A stretch of 64,000 bases of DNA from Mycocentrospora acerina. Lineage: Eukaryota > Ascomycota > Dothideomycetes > Pleosporales. The stretch spans positions 496,001 to 560,000 of the forward strand of contig JAKUHH010000389.1 in assembly GCA_022701365.1 (NCBI GenBank). Reading direction: 5' to 3'. The notes beneath the pieces were generated by a model. The model worked only from the letters and a program-made list of their open reading frames with translations, ran no database searches and was not told the origin of the DNA. Position 1 is the first letter of the stretch. The number at the start of each line of letters is the position of its first letter. Below are positions 11,157 through 21,356 of this stretch, piece after piece. A program made the position numbers and the translations under genes.

Positions 11157-13560
11157 ATGACCAGAGTACATCACGCACACCCCCAACATGGGGTGTCTCG
11201 CCCAACGGTGCTTGAGCAGCCGCGCGCAGCTCCAAGGAAGAAGAAGCCATACAAGATTGTGCTTGAAGCCGTTACGCAAGAAAAGAAGAAGCTTCACTCG
11301 ATCGTCCGTCGCCACCTGGCCAAATCATCGCATGCCCTCTGACCACAACACAGATTTCTTACGCGTCAAATGCACCCACAGGATTTGGTTTCGTGCCTGC
11401 TGGGCACCCAGAATTGACTGAATGGTGCAAAGAACAATGTCGGCAGCGAAATCTTGATGTCCACGTCGTCTCGGTCAGCATTGCTCACTGCGTATCTGAC
11501 GGAATGTGCTGACTTATTTACAGGCGAAGCCAAGGAATAATATGCATACTGACCCTCAGAAACTCGCACATCACGTCCACCGAGTTGGCCATCACTTCCC
11601 ACTCGAGATTGTGAACCTAGCCTGCGTCAGGTTCGGCTACACCTATGACGACACACATGGTCTTCGAAAGGCCAAGAACAGTGACAGAGGAGGCTGGATC
11701 GCTCGACATGTCGAGAATTACTCGTCGCGGCAGGCCCTTCATGGACGCCCCACAACTGAGACAGAGACTAAGAATCACATTCAAGGTGCTGTACGAGAGC
11801 TGTTCCCCAAGATTCCTGAGACAGATCTGTCCGCCATTGTCAACCACGCATTCAAAGAGGTAGGTCGCTGCAATCAGGCGGCAAAAATCCATGCTCACCG
11901 TATCAGGGAACGGACAGGGTAGGTAACGCGAAAGAACTTCCACTAGCTCGTCGGGTACAGCTTGCCGTTGTCGCTCACATTCGTCACATGTACACAAACT
12001 ATGACAATATTCTCAAAAAAGATGGCTGGAAGGAAGCTAGACAGCAAGTGGAAAGTCACTCACTAGCAAAAATCAAGGAGTGGAGAGATGAGACGGGCGA
12101 GCATAGCAACGAGCTTGAGGAGACGTTCCGAGAAGTAATCGTTCTTGATGACGATGACGAGTCGAGCGACGATGACAGCTCGACTCCTGACGGACGCGAA
12201 CCTAGTATGGAAATTGTGTCGAGTCGAGCAACTGCGCGAGAACTCCAGCCAGAGCGATATGACGCCTATCCACGTATGGATAGTCATGACATGAGGCGAG
12301 TACCACGGAGGACCATTGTTGTGCAACCTTTCCTTCCTCCTCCTTCTCCCGCTCGAGCTGGACCGTTCTACGAGACAGATTCGCGACCCATCCATGCACG
12401 CACTCAACCTCTGCAGCCGGTACATGATCGCCACACGCCTATCCGAGCTGAGCAATTCCAAAGCGCTCACAGTAGACCAATTGATCCGTAAGTCATACAA
12501 ATACAGGTAAAACTCAAGTTATCGCTCATACTCGTAGACGACCGAGACACGCAGTGTCTCAGCTTAGCTCAAGAAGCTCGCCTAATTTAATGCGTGATTC
12601 TGATGGGCGACTTTATCAAGTGAGTGTGGGAGTTGCGCTTTCAAGGCCCAACATTGAGGTATCTCGTTCCAACTAGTCGACATGAGCTAACTGACGTAGC
12701 TTCAACGCGTCGAAGAGCCTCGTGGCTCTCCAAGACCACGATATGATCATCCAACTCACATCGTACCCCATGGTTCGATGCAAGGTGGATATGTACAAAC
12801 CCCACCTCGAAATGACCAGCTTAACAATCACCCCCATAGCAGACTACCACCACCACCACCTCCACCGCCGCCGCCAACCTTATCTAGGCGCACATCTGAT
12901 CAAGATCTTGTCCTTCCATCTGTTGAACGTGAGACAGTTGATCTGACGTCGTCCCCTCTGCGTGTAGCAGACGGCCAGCGTCAGTTTCCTGTTTCTAATT
13001 CCCATTTTAGTGGACAAGCACCACTGCAGCCATCTAAGCGAAAATCCCACTTCTCTGGCCTACAAAGCCGAGCAGATTATACTGAACAAAGCGTTAAGCG
13101 CTCAAAGCCGGTAAATTATGAAAATGAGCCGCCTCGTCATCATGACTATCCACATGCTGGGGCTCCGCCTCAGACACGCATGTATCAGCATATGGATGTG
13201 CACAACAGGCCAAGGGCACCGCCTCTCCAAGAGACTATTGATTTAACTTCTAGCCCTCAGCGACCTGTCATGAGTGGACACATGGACCATTATGTTTCTG
13301 TCCGTAACTATCCAGCTGCTGGACCCGTCAGTCATCCGTATGTCACAGCACCTTCTCGCCGTTCGTCACCGCGCGATGGGAGGGGTATGTACTACGATGA
13401 TGCTCTGCGGGAGGCGCCTCGTGCTTACGTGTATGAGAATGATAGGCCATACGAGAGACGTTTACCGCCACATGAGTACATTCCCATGAGAGAGGAGCCG
13501 CCGCGGCTGCGTGTTGAAGACGAGTATGCCCGGCATCAAAGACAAGAAGTGAGATATTGA
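11157..13560 (+). CDS. DUF2293-domain nuclear-type protein with disordered C-terminus
   Basis: Six exons (11157-11303, 11354-11473, 11524-11859, 11907-12487, 12538-12619, 12700-13560) join to 708 residues. Residues 1-45 are basic (RKKKPYKIVLEAVTQEKKK). Next comes APTGFGFVPAGHPELTEWCK, then a DUF2293-type helical domain at about 160-260 (IQGAVRELFPKIPETDLSAI ... RRVQLAVVAHIRHMYTNYD). The rest is disordered, with an acidic patch (LDDDDESSDDDS), a long proline run near the middle and repeated VDLTSSP/IDLTSSP motifs. Those motifs resemble SUMO-interacting (V/I-D-L-T) motifs; three such hydrophobic-acidic sites (VIVLDDDD, VDLTSSP, IDLTSSP) are visible. All junctions are GT-AG and phase-consistent. 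The first intron (GTCCGT donor) is the least certain. Molecular function is unknown. Confidence 0.8.
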
Positions 13561-14164
13561 GATGTGTTTTGAGCATGACTGGAAGAGTTTCCGGAGTTTC
13601 TTACGGATGATACCCTATTTTTCTGTTGGACGCCCATGTTATGTCGCACAAGAGTATTTTGGATTGAATAGTGTTGCATTGCAGAATTTAGATTTTGTGA
13701 GTCATTGGACTGCATAGGAGTGGGATACATGGCATGTTGAGTATTATGGTTTGCGAGTTGTGTAAGAGAAGGGAAGGAAAGAAAGGAAAAAGTAGTGTGT
13801 TTTATAAAAGTTTGGAATAAAGCGTAAACAGCCAAGCATAGCCTTTTACGTAAATATGAAGTGTATGATTTGAAAGAAGATTTTTTAGAGTGTTGTAATG
13901 ATGAGAAGATGTGTTTGATGAGAAGATGTGTTTGACAAGTAGGAGTATTTAAAAACAAGATGTACTTGATGAGAAGATGTACTTGATAAGAAGAAGTATT
14001 TAACGACAAGATGTATTTTCCCCCCTGCGAATATTGTCATCATTGTGAAACATGTGTATATCTTTAGCAGAAAAGAAGAAAATGTAAAATAAATAAAAAA
14101 ACGCCCAAAAAGTATACTTTCGTACCTACCTACCACCAGTACATTTATATTGACACCCCCCCAC
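13561..14164. other. Convergent 3' intergenic region with a minisatellite
   Basis: This region lies between the 3' ends of the DUF2293 gene (+) and the SulP gene (-). It is AT-rich and holds a seven-copy 17-bp minisatellite at 13901-14019. Minus-strand open frames through it (13536-14009 and 13885-14346) are low-complexity products of the repeat and are not annotated as genes. Confidence 0.7.
13901..14019. repeat. Minisatellite, seven copies of a 17-bp unit
   Basis: Seven contiguous 17-bp copies start at 13901, 13918, 13935, 13952, 13969, 13986 and 14003. The first two are identical (ATGAGAAGATGTGTTTG). The others vary as ATRAGAAGATGTACTTG or ACAAGWAGRAGTATTTA, so the array reads as two or three alternating subtypes. 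A weaker copy may precede 13901. No copy number variation can be judged from one sequence. Confidence 0.93.
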
Positions 14165-16504
14165 CTAAACCTTTTCCTTGTCATCGCCCACAACAAACAC
14201 CTCAATCGACTCATCCGAAGCCTCTGAGCCCACACGCCTCCTCCTCGCACTCCCCACAGCCTCATACACACTCGCATACGCAAAGCTCCCTTTTTCCTCC
14301 GTCTCAATCTCATCGGGGGCATAGATCCTCCATCCAAAGCGGGCAAACCTCTGCCTCACCCTCGGATTCAACCCCACGAACCGAACTTCAACATGCTTGC
14401 CCCCGTACTTTTGCACGTCGGCGACAAAGTCCCTGAAAGCAGTCAGGCCCGTGGTGTCGATGTTGTGGACTTTGGAGAGGTCGAGGATGACGGTGCGGAT
14501 CTGGATGGGGTCGTTGTCGATTTGGGCTTTGCGGCGGAGGCGGGCGGCGCGGCGGAGGCCGGCGACGCTCCAGCTGCGGGTGGGGCTTGTTGTTGCGTCG
14601 GCGGTGGAGACGGGGGTGCCCGAGTTGAAGGTGTGGATTGCGTCGAGGCATTGGGTTTTGATGTGGTAGGCGTTGAAGAAGAGGATGGGTTGGGCAATGG
14701 TGAAGAGTTGTGTGTCTGCGGGGATTTGGAGCGGTTCGGTGGAGGGGTGTGAGGAGGAGGAGGAGGAGGAAGAGGAGAAGGGGGAGAGTAGGGTGACGCG
14801 TTGGACGCGGTGGAAGGCGGTGAGGAGGAGGTGGTAGGCGATGCCGAAGCCTACTGCGGCGCCGATGCCGACTTCGCTGCTGACGAAGAGGGTGAGCCAA
14901 AAGGCTAGCATGGCGGAGATGAAGTCGACGAGGGATGTCTTCCAGTACCCGTAAAAGACCTTTGGAGGGACGACAATGTGCCATACGGCTGTGACGATGA
15001 TTGCTGCGAGGGTGGCCTTGGGGATCCAGTACAGCGCGGGACTGAGTTTGAAGATGGATAGGATGACGACGCCGCCGGCGATGAGGCCGTATACAGGGGA
15101 TTTGACGCCCGAGTCGGAGTTGACGGCTGTGCGCGACATGGCGCCACCGACGGCCATGGACGAGAAGAAGGAGTTGAAGAAATTTGTGAAGCCGAGGTAG
15201 ACGAGTTCCTGTGCAGGGTCGACGACGTAGTCGTTTCTGCGACCAAAAGCTTTGGCAATGGCGAGGTGTTCGATGGCAGCGGCGATAAAGGGCGCAATGG
15301 AGCGGGCAAAGACCTTTCCGATGAGAGATCCTGAAGGCATGCGGGGTGAGTTGATGCCATTGGATTTCACTTTGCTCAGAGCCCAGACGGGGTCGTGTTT
15401 GGCGAGGTTAATATCCTTGTTCACGGCATAGGATATGCCAGTGAAGAGGATTAGGACTACGGCGCTTCGACCCAAAGCCAGAAGCCAGATGACTTTGCTC
15501 TGCTTACCCCAGCGTTGACCCATTTTCTGCATGGCTACCAAGAGCACAAGGCCGCCCAGACCTATACCGCAAGTTGGGCCATTGTATTGGGGGATTTTTG
15601 CGAAGAGGTCGTGGATGATGTTTGCAGTGCCTGTTCTGACGGAGATGCCAAAGAGGGAGGGGATTTGGCCCAGCATAATGACGATGCCCTGATGTATTTA
15701 TCAGTAGATGGAGTGTTTTGAAGAGTTTATAACGAGTATTCTCAGAGTGTCTAGACGGGTGTCTTTGAAGAGCGTTCTCCTAGAGTCGTTATAGAAGACT
15801 CTTCATAAAAGACTCCTTAAGAATGAATCTTTTTCACTAGAAAACTCTTCAATAAAAAAAAAGGGGACAAAGCTTACAGCAGCAGAAATAAAGCCATTCA
15901 AGACAGGAATGGATATAAACTCGAGCAAAAAGCCAAGTTTAAGCATACCAATAGCTAGGGAATAAATACCAACAGACATGGCAATAGCAGAAGCAACAGC
16001 CTGTGGCGAGTATCCCTCTGAAGCGATATCGCGGATGATTTCAGCACTCAAGAGGCCCAAAAGGGAGGTAGGTCCAGTGGAGAGGTCTACAACAATAGAA
16101 ACAGCAGTGTCAATAAGCGATTTTTATTTCATTTTTTATTCATAACAATGACGAGAAGGGTAGTACGCACCCTTTGAAGTTCCCATGATGAAGACGAGAA
16201 AGTTGGGAAGCCAGCTAGACATGAGGCCATACTCGCCGGGGATGGTGGCAATCTTTGCGTAGGCCAGCGACTGGGGGATTAGCAGGACGCCGACGGTGAC
16301 GCCGGCGAGGGTGTCGGTGAGCAGCCAGCGTGGACTGTACTTTGGGAGCCAGTAGATGACGGGCACCCTCTCGACTAGGTATTGGCCTGATACGGAGGGG
16401 AACGCACGGACGGCTTTGGCGCCGTAGCGTACGGTGCGGGTGAGAGTGACATCAGTGGTTATGGCTTGGTGAGCACGTGTGAAGAAATTCTTGAGGTAGT
16501 CCAT
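14165..16504 (-). CDS. SulP-family anion (sulfate) transporter with STAS domain
   Basis: Exons 16504-16171, 16086-15878 and 15688-14165 (minus) encode 688 residues. The SulP signature is clear: DTLAGVTVGVLLIPQSLAYA, GTSKDLSTGPTSLLGL (rebuilt across intron 1) and FGRRNDYVVDPAQELVYLG with GAMSRTAVNSDSG. About ten to fourteen hydrophobic segments are followed by a cytoplasmic STAS domain (IRTVILDLSKVHNIDTTGLT ... GKHVEVRFVGLNPRVRQRFA). A poly-Ser linker joins the two. At 688 residues it is shorter than yeast Sul1/Sul2 (about 860-890), so it may be a different SulP subgroup; sulfate is the most likely but unproven substrate. Intron 1 is 84 nt; intron 2 is an unusually long 189 nt with internal inverted repeats. 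The gene converges on the DUF2293 gene. Confidence 0.92.
15689..15877 (-). repeat. Repetitive, foldable intron 2 of the SulP gene
   Basis: This 189-nt GT-AG intron contains an imperfect inverted repeat on the plus strand: AAGAGTTTATAACGA (15721-15735) against TCGTTATAGAAGACTCTT (15786-15803), which pair apart from a 3-nt bulge and one mismatch. It also has a direct repeat GTGTYTTTGAAGAG at about 15713-15725 and 15759-15772. Other introns in the window are mostly 48-140 nt without such structure. The arrangement recalls introner-like elements known from dothideomycetes, but membership is not shown. Confidence 0.5.
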
Positions 16505-18277
16505 GATGGCGGGAAAACCAAAACCATGTAATAAAAAAGGAAAGCAGCAAAGAGAATGTTGCTACTGTGCAAAAAAAAAAAAGCCTCCAAGGGTGTAAAC
16601 CTTTTTGAGCCTGAGCAGGTTTTTTGGGGGATTATTGGAAGACCTCACTTTTGGAAGTAAATGTACGGTTCAAGTATATGGGTGGAAAAGGCGCCGCGGG
16701 CAGCTTGTCAGACTTGGAGTGGAGGCGCGGAGAGTGTGATAACAAAAGGGCCAGGGGTCGAGCATAGGAAAGCAAATTTTGCACCTACAGAAGTGCAGGA
16801 AAGTACACCATCTCGACAGTGACTAAACATGGGGGACATGGATGCAAGAGGCGGGCAAAGGGCAGTCCTGTGGCAAGGCCAATCACGGTGAAACGTGCAA
16901 ACATGTCAAATGCAATGAGGAATTGAAGTGCAGTGCGTAACCAAGGGCTGGGTAGTCGTCCAGCCGTGCTGGTAAGCCGCTACGACTACAGCTGCTCGCT
17001 TACCCAATTTCTCGCACATGAGCAGTGTGCGTGGAACAGATTGGCGGAGACGACTACGTCAGTGCTGCCAATGGGGTTGGAAGGCTAGTGGGTGCATGGA
17101 AGGGAGGAGTCTGATAAGGAAGTGAAGTGCATTGGAGAATAGAGTGTTTCGCAATGTACCTTCCATCCTGGGAGATGGATGGGCTAGTGGGGGGGAAGGG
17201 TTGTAGGCATGTATAACTCGGAGACAAGTCGGTGATAATAGGTGCAGCTGCAGACGCCGGTGATGGTTTGCTAGTTGCAGAAGTTTGATCGGTGGTGAGG
17301 CCAAGGCGGGATGTGTGTAACGTGGGGCGTCGAGGCAGTTGGCCAGTTGGTCGGTGGGTGTGTGGGTGTGTGGATGGCTGGCTGGATGGCTGGCTGGGGT
17401 GAAGACGTGTGTGGTTTACTGGCGTGGTAGAGGGACTGGAGTGGTGGTGGATATTGACGGAGGGAGTGTTTAGAGTGCTGGGCGTACCAAGGGAGCAGAG
17501 GGTATATTGGGCACAGAGGCGTGGTACTGCTGCTGCTATTGCTATTATTACTACCAGGTACCCCGCAGTGTTCAGCGCGCCGTTAGCTTCCGTCAGCCAT
17601 GCCGTGAATGTCGCGGAGGCTAGTGGAAGCAAATAAGCTTTGGGCAAGCTTCGGCAGGTGGTTGGCCAAGCATCCTTGTCGGCGATGCTCCATGCGGAAG
17701 GCGTGTGTAGATGCTATCGTGACGTGGGAGCGTGCTCGATGCAGGAGGCAAGATGGGCGATCGCATGGCTCCATGGGCCTGCAGCAGAGGGATGCATTGG
17801 CTATGGGGTAGAGGGGTGGATTGGCCGGGCGGCAGAGGGATGCATTGGGCATGCGGCAGAGAATGTGACAGAGGGATGCATTGGTTACGCGTCCGAGGGC
17901 CTTGCGGGGAATAAGAGCGAGTGCAGTCAGTAGTCAGTAGTCGGTGGTCGGTAGTGCAGGATGAACATCACGGGGCGCTGCCGTGCCTAGCCGCTGCTGC
18001 GAGGAGCAACGGTGAGGTCATGGCTGGCAGTGGTCGTGGCCGTAGTCGGCAGTCCGTAGTGGTCGTGGCAGGCGTCGTCCGTAGTCAGCAGCCAGCCGTT
18101 AGTCATCGTGTCAGGAGTCCACAGGCCAGCGCTGGCGTCGGCGTGAATGGCCCCCAAGCTCCGTGGGCCTGGGCTGCCGGACTACGCAGCCAGTTAGCGC
18201 GGCCATGGATATTTTTGTCGAGCCATGGCCGGCATGCAAGGGCGCGCGGCGACTCCCCGTTGCTCCCGCCCGCAATC
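16505..18277. other. 1.8-kb divergent intergenic region with short tandem repeats
   Basis: This lies upstream of both the SulP gene (-) and the Ala-Ser-repeat gene (+). It holds an A run at about 16570-16582, a 24-bp tandem repeat at 17786-17893 and AGTC/GGTAGT-rich repeats at about 17922-17960. The open frames at 17054-17933 lie in low-complexity sequence on both strands and share no family features, so none is called. Confidence 0.6.
17786..17893. repeat. 24-bp tandem repeat, four copies and a partial
   Basis: Copies at 17786-17809, 17810-17833, 17834-17857 and 17870-17893 share the 5' part AGAGGGATGCATTGG (one copy has two substitutions). A 12-bp partial copy at 17858-17869 interrupts the array. 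The unit is a multiple of three, so open frames persist through it (repeating Glu-Gly-Cys-Ile-Gly or Arg-Gly-Met-His-Trp), but nothing else supports a gene. Confidence 0.85.
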
Positions 18278-20716
18278 ATGGCGCGCAAGAAGAAGAGGGC
18301 CAGTGCCGACATGAGTGCCAGCGCCAGTGCCAGCCTTGATGGCAGCGGCAGTGGCAGTGTCCACATCAGTGCCAGTGCCAGTGCCCACGCCAATGCCCGT
18401 ACGAGTGCCGCTGCCAGTACGAGCGCCAGTGCCAGTGCCAGTCTTCCTACCACGGCCAGCACGACGCCCACACCCGCCCTCGTCATCTGTCGCAACAAGT
18501 AGGTGGCTGAGCCGGGCAGCGAGCAGCACTCCCTCTCTAACGGCCGTGTGCCCAGGCACTGGCGCTACATCTCGTCCTTCCACGGGCCGTGGCTGCAGCT
18601 GCCGCCCGAGGTGCTCGAGTCGCTGGCCCACAGCAACTTCCTGTCGCCGCGCCCCCACCCCGTCGACCCGGCCGTCTTCTTCGACCTGCTCAACATCCGC
18701 CGCGCCGTCGACGATGCCACCAGCCTGGCTGTGCGCGCCGCCAGCAACACCGCCGGGGGTGGCCGTGGCGGCAGCAGCAGCCACGACTACACCCACCCCT
18801 ACGGCCCCGTCGTCAACACCACCAGGCTGAGCCGCGAGCGCCGCCACCGCATGCGCGAGCTGGCCACGGCCAAGCTGAGCCACGCCTACCGCCTCGACGA
18901 GATTGCCGCCAGCGTCGCCACCATGCAGAGCGCGAGCAGCCTCGACGACGTGGCCGCCCTGGTCCTGCAGCGCTGCCCGCTCCACGCCGACGCCCGCTAC
19001 GTCCACTTCTTCCACGAGAAGATCCCCAGCCGCACAATGGCCCAGTCCACCCCGCTGCACGCCCTCGACGCCCTCGTCGCCGACGCGCCCCACGACCCGC
19101 CCCCGCTGCGCACCCGCGCCCTGACGCGCCTGTTCAAGGACGACTACCACGCCGCCGCAAAGGACCTGTCGCAAGCCCTGGCCGCTGCCCGCTTCCAAGC
19201 CCACCACCACCGCCCCGACGCCCGCCAGCTCGTCCTGGCCCACCACGACCCGCGCCCCCGTGACTGGCGCCACGACGTCCGCGTCGCCGACGACGACCAG
19301 CCCAGCTCGCTCGAAACGCAGCTGCTGTTCCACCGCGCCGGCGTCTACCTGACCATTGCCTGCCGCCACGTCCACGCCGCCCTCGACGGCCCGCCCGACG
19401 ACGCAGACGCCGCCCGCTGCCGCGCCGACGCCCGCAAGCTGGTCCGCCAGAATGCCAAACGCGCCCTGTGCGACTACATTGCCTTTCTCGCCCACTTTGA
19501 CTATACCCCGGGCATCTCCCCCGCACTCGCCGACGAGTTCCTGCGCCGCCTGGGCACTCCTGCGCCCGCCAATGCATACGCGCCGCCTGCCCCTGACCGC
19601 CTGCTAGACGCTTCCTCGTCGTTCTCGTCGCCCTCTTCCCCCTCCTCCTGCAATGCCGCCCCCGTCTCCGAAGCGCTCGTCCCCCACCGCCGCGCAAACG
19701 GCACCGACCGCGCCTCCTGGCCGAAACTGCCGCCCCCAGAAATCTTCCAAGTGTCCCAGCTCTTCGACACAGTGCCTCCATCCACTCTCCCGCCCTACCC
19801 TGCCCCGCCCGCTGAAAGCGCTGCCTCGGCAGCCGCAACCGCATTCGCCGACTCGCACGAAACCATCACCTACCACCCCCTCCTCACCGACGCGCTCCAT
19901 TCGCTCCTGCTCTGCCATGCGCTCCTCCAGACCCCCGCTAAAGAACACGCCCGTCACGCCCGCAACGCCGCCCGTTGCGCCCGCGTCTGCGACGGCTACC
20001 CCATCTTCCTCGCCGCCCGCTCCCCCGCCCGCGCCGACTGGATCGAAGTGCTCCGCCGTGTGGGGAACTGGATAGGCCTGCCCACCTCGTGGGAAAACCT
20101 CTGCCGCCCGGCCCCACTCCCCACCTCCAAGAACGGCGGGTTTCCCACCCCCTCGACCGCCCCCAACGAGTCCCTCGCCCAGAAACGCGAGCGTCAAAAA
20201 CACGAAGCCATTCTCGAGGCGCTGGCCGACGAACGCGTCGTGGACGAGGAGTCATTTCAGCGTGCTGTCCGCGCCCGCGAGCGCCGAAACCACGAGGACG
20301 AAGAGGCAGACAAGTCGTCGTCGTCGGCGTCGTCGTTTTCATCCCACCATCACCAAAACGGAAACAGCAATGGATGCACAAGCGGGGAATCGTCAAAATC
20401 ACCTTGTACCTCTACATGTACATCTTCGCCTTCTGTTGCTGCGGCTCCATCGTCGGTGCCGAAACGCTGGGCCCAGGATGAGGGACGGGAATACCCGATT
20501 TCAACGGACCGTGCAGAGGCTATTACGCGCTGGGTGAGGGATGCCCCGCCCATTGCCGAGGGGTCTGGCAAGAAGAGACGGGCCAAGGGGAAAGGGAAGA
20601 AGATTATTGGTGTTGTAGTGGGTGATGAGGAGGCTTGCGAGGGGGATCTAGCAGCTAGTGTGGAGACGCTTGGCTTGCAGGACGAAGAGGAAGACGAGGG
20701 TGAGGAGGTTGAATAG
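18278..20716 (+). CDS. Conserved fungal protein with Ala-Ser repeat N-terminus and TPR-like helical region
   Basis: Exons 18278-18498 and 18556-20716 give 793 residues. The 57-nt intron has a CTAAC branch site, and its removal joins VICRNK to HWRYISSFHGPWLQLPPEVL. Residues 8-65 are an Ala/Ser/Thr repeat encoded by GCCAGT units. The body contains helical segments such as ERRHRMRELATAKLSHAYR, DEIAASVATMQSASSLDDVA and TRALTRLFKDDYHAAAKDLS, which look like tetratricopeptide-type helix pairs. The C-terminus has Ser runs, a basic patch (GKKRRAKGKGKKI) and an acidic end (DEEEDEGEEVE). I recognise the HWRYISSFHGPW block from other filamentous ascomycetes but know no function. The coding sequence is much more GC-rich than its flanks, which creates long antisense open frames. 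Confidence 0.78.
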
Positions 20717-21356
20717 ACAACAGAAGGAGGAGGAGGAGGAGGAGATGTACAAAGGGGTTCAATGTTGTCTTTATATGTAATTATTAGGCAGTGTCCAGTA
20801 CTATTGGATATTACGTCTTCTTTTTTCTTTTCTTTTTTTGTGTTGCAATAATGCAATACATGGGTGGAGGAGAGAAGAAAACAAAAAGAGAAAAGGGGAA
20901 AGTAAAGAGGGAGGGAGGAAGAGAGAGAGAGGAAGAGAGAGAGAGGAAGAGAGAGAGAGGAAGAGAGAGAGAGGAAGAGAGAGAGGAAGAGAGAGAGAGA
21001 TGGCACGATTTAATCATGTGAAAAAACGTTCATCTACGCTTCATCGAGAGATATATATATATATGTTCATACATGTACATCCACCCATGTCCTCAAAATC
21101 CATGCCTCACCCTTTATTCTGGGAAAATTCAATTAATTAGCAAAAGTCAGTATGAACTTGACTTGTATTACAATATTCATTCATAAGAGTTTTTTCTTTT
21201 ATTAAAAAAAAAGCACACCTATTGTATATATGCTTTGGAAATGTCCATTTCAAGAGGAGAAGAAGAAGAAATCACCATAATTCCAACTTGTATTATATTC
21301 CAACTTGTATTACATTCCAACTTTTGTTACATCCAACTTTTATTCAAACTATCATG
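20717..21356. other. Convergent intergenic region with GA-rich repeats
   Basis: This lies between the 3' ends of the 18278 gene (+) and the 21357 gene (-). It is dominated by a GA-rich microsatellite (about 20870-21000) and an AT dinucleotide run at about 21050-21063. No gene is supported. Confidence 0.65.
20870..21000. repeat. GA-rich microsatellite (GAGAGAGGAA units)
   Basis: A purine-only tract in which GAGAGAGAGGAA-type units recur at 12-14-bp spacing, strongest from about 20920 to 21000. It sits just downstream of the stop codon of the 18278 gene. Confidence 0.85.

Noticed and set aside
18194..19495. 433-codon minus-strand frame antisense to the Ala-Ser-repeat gene
   Set aside because: Extreme GC content removes stop codons from the antisense frame. 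The sense strand has a good splice junction and conserved sequence; the antisense product is Gly/Val/Ala-rich without motifs.
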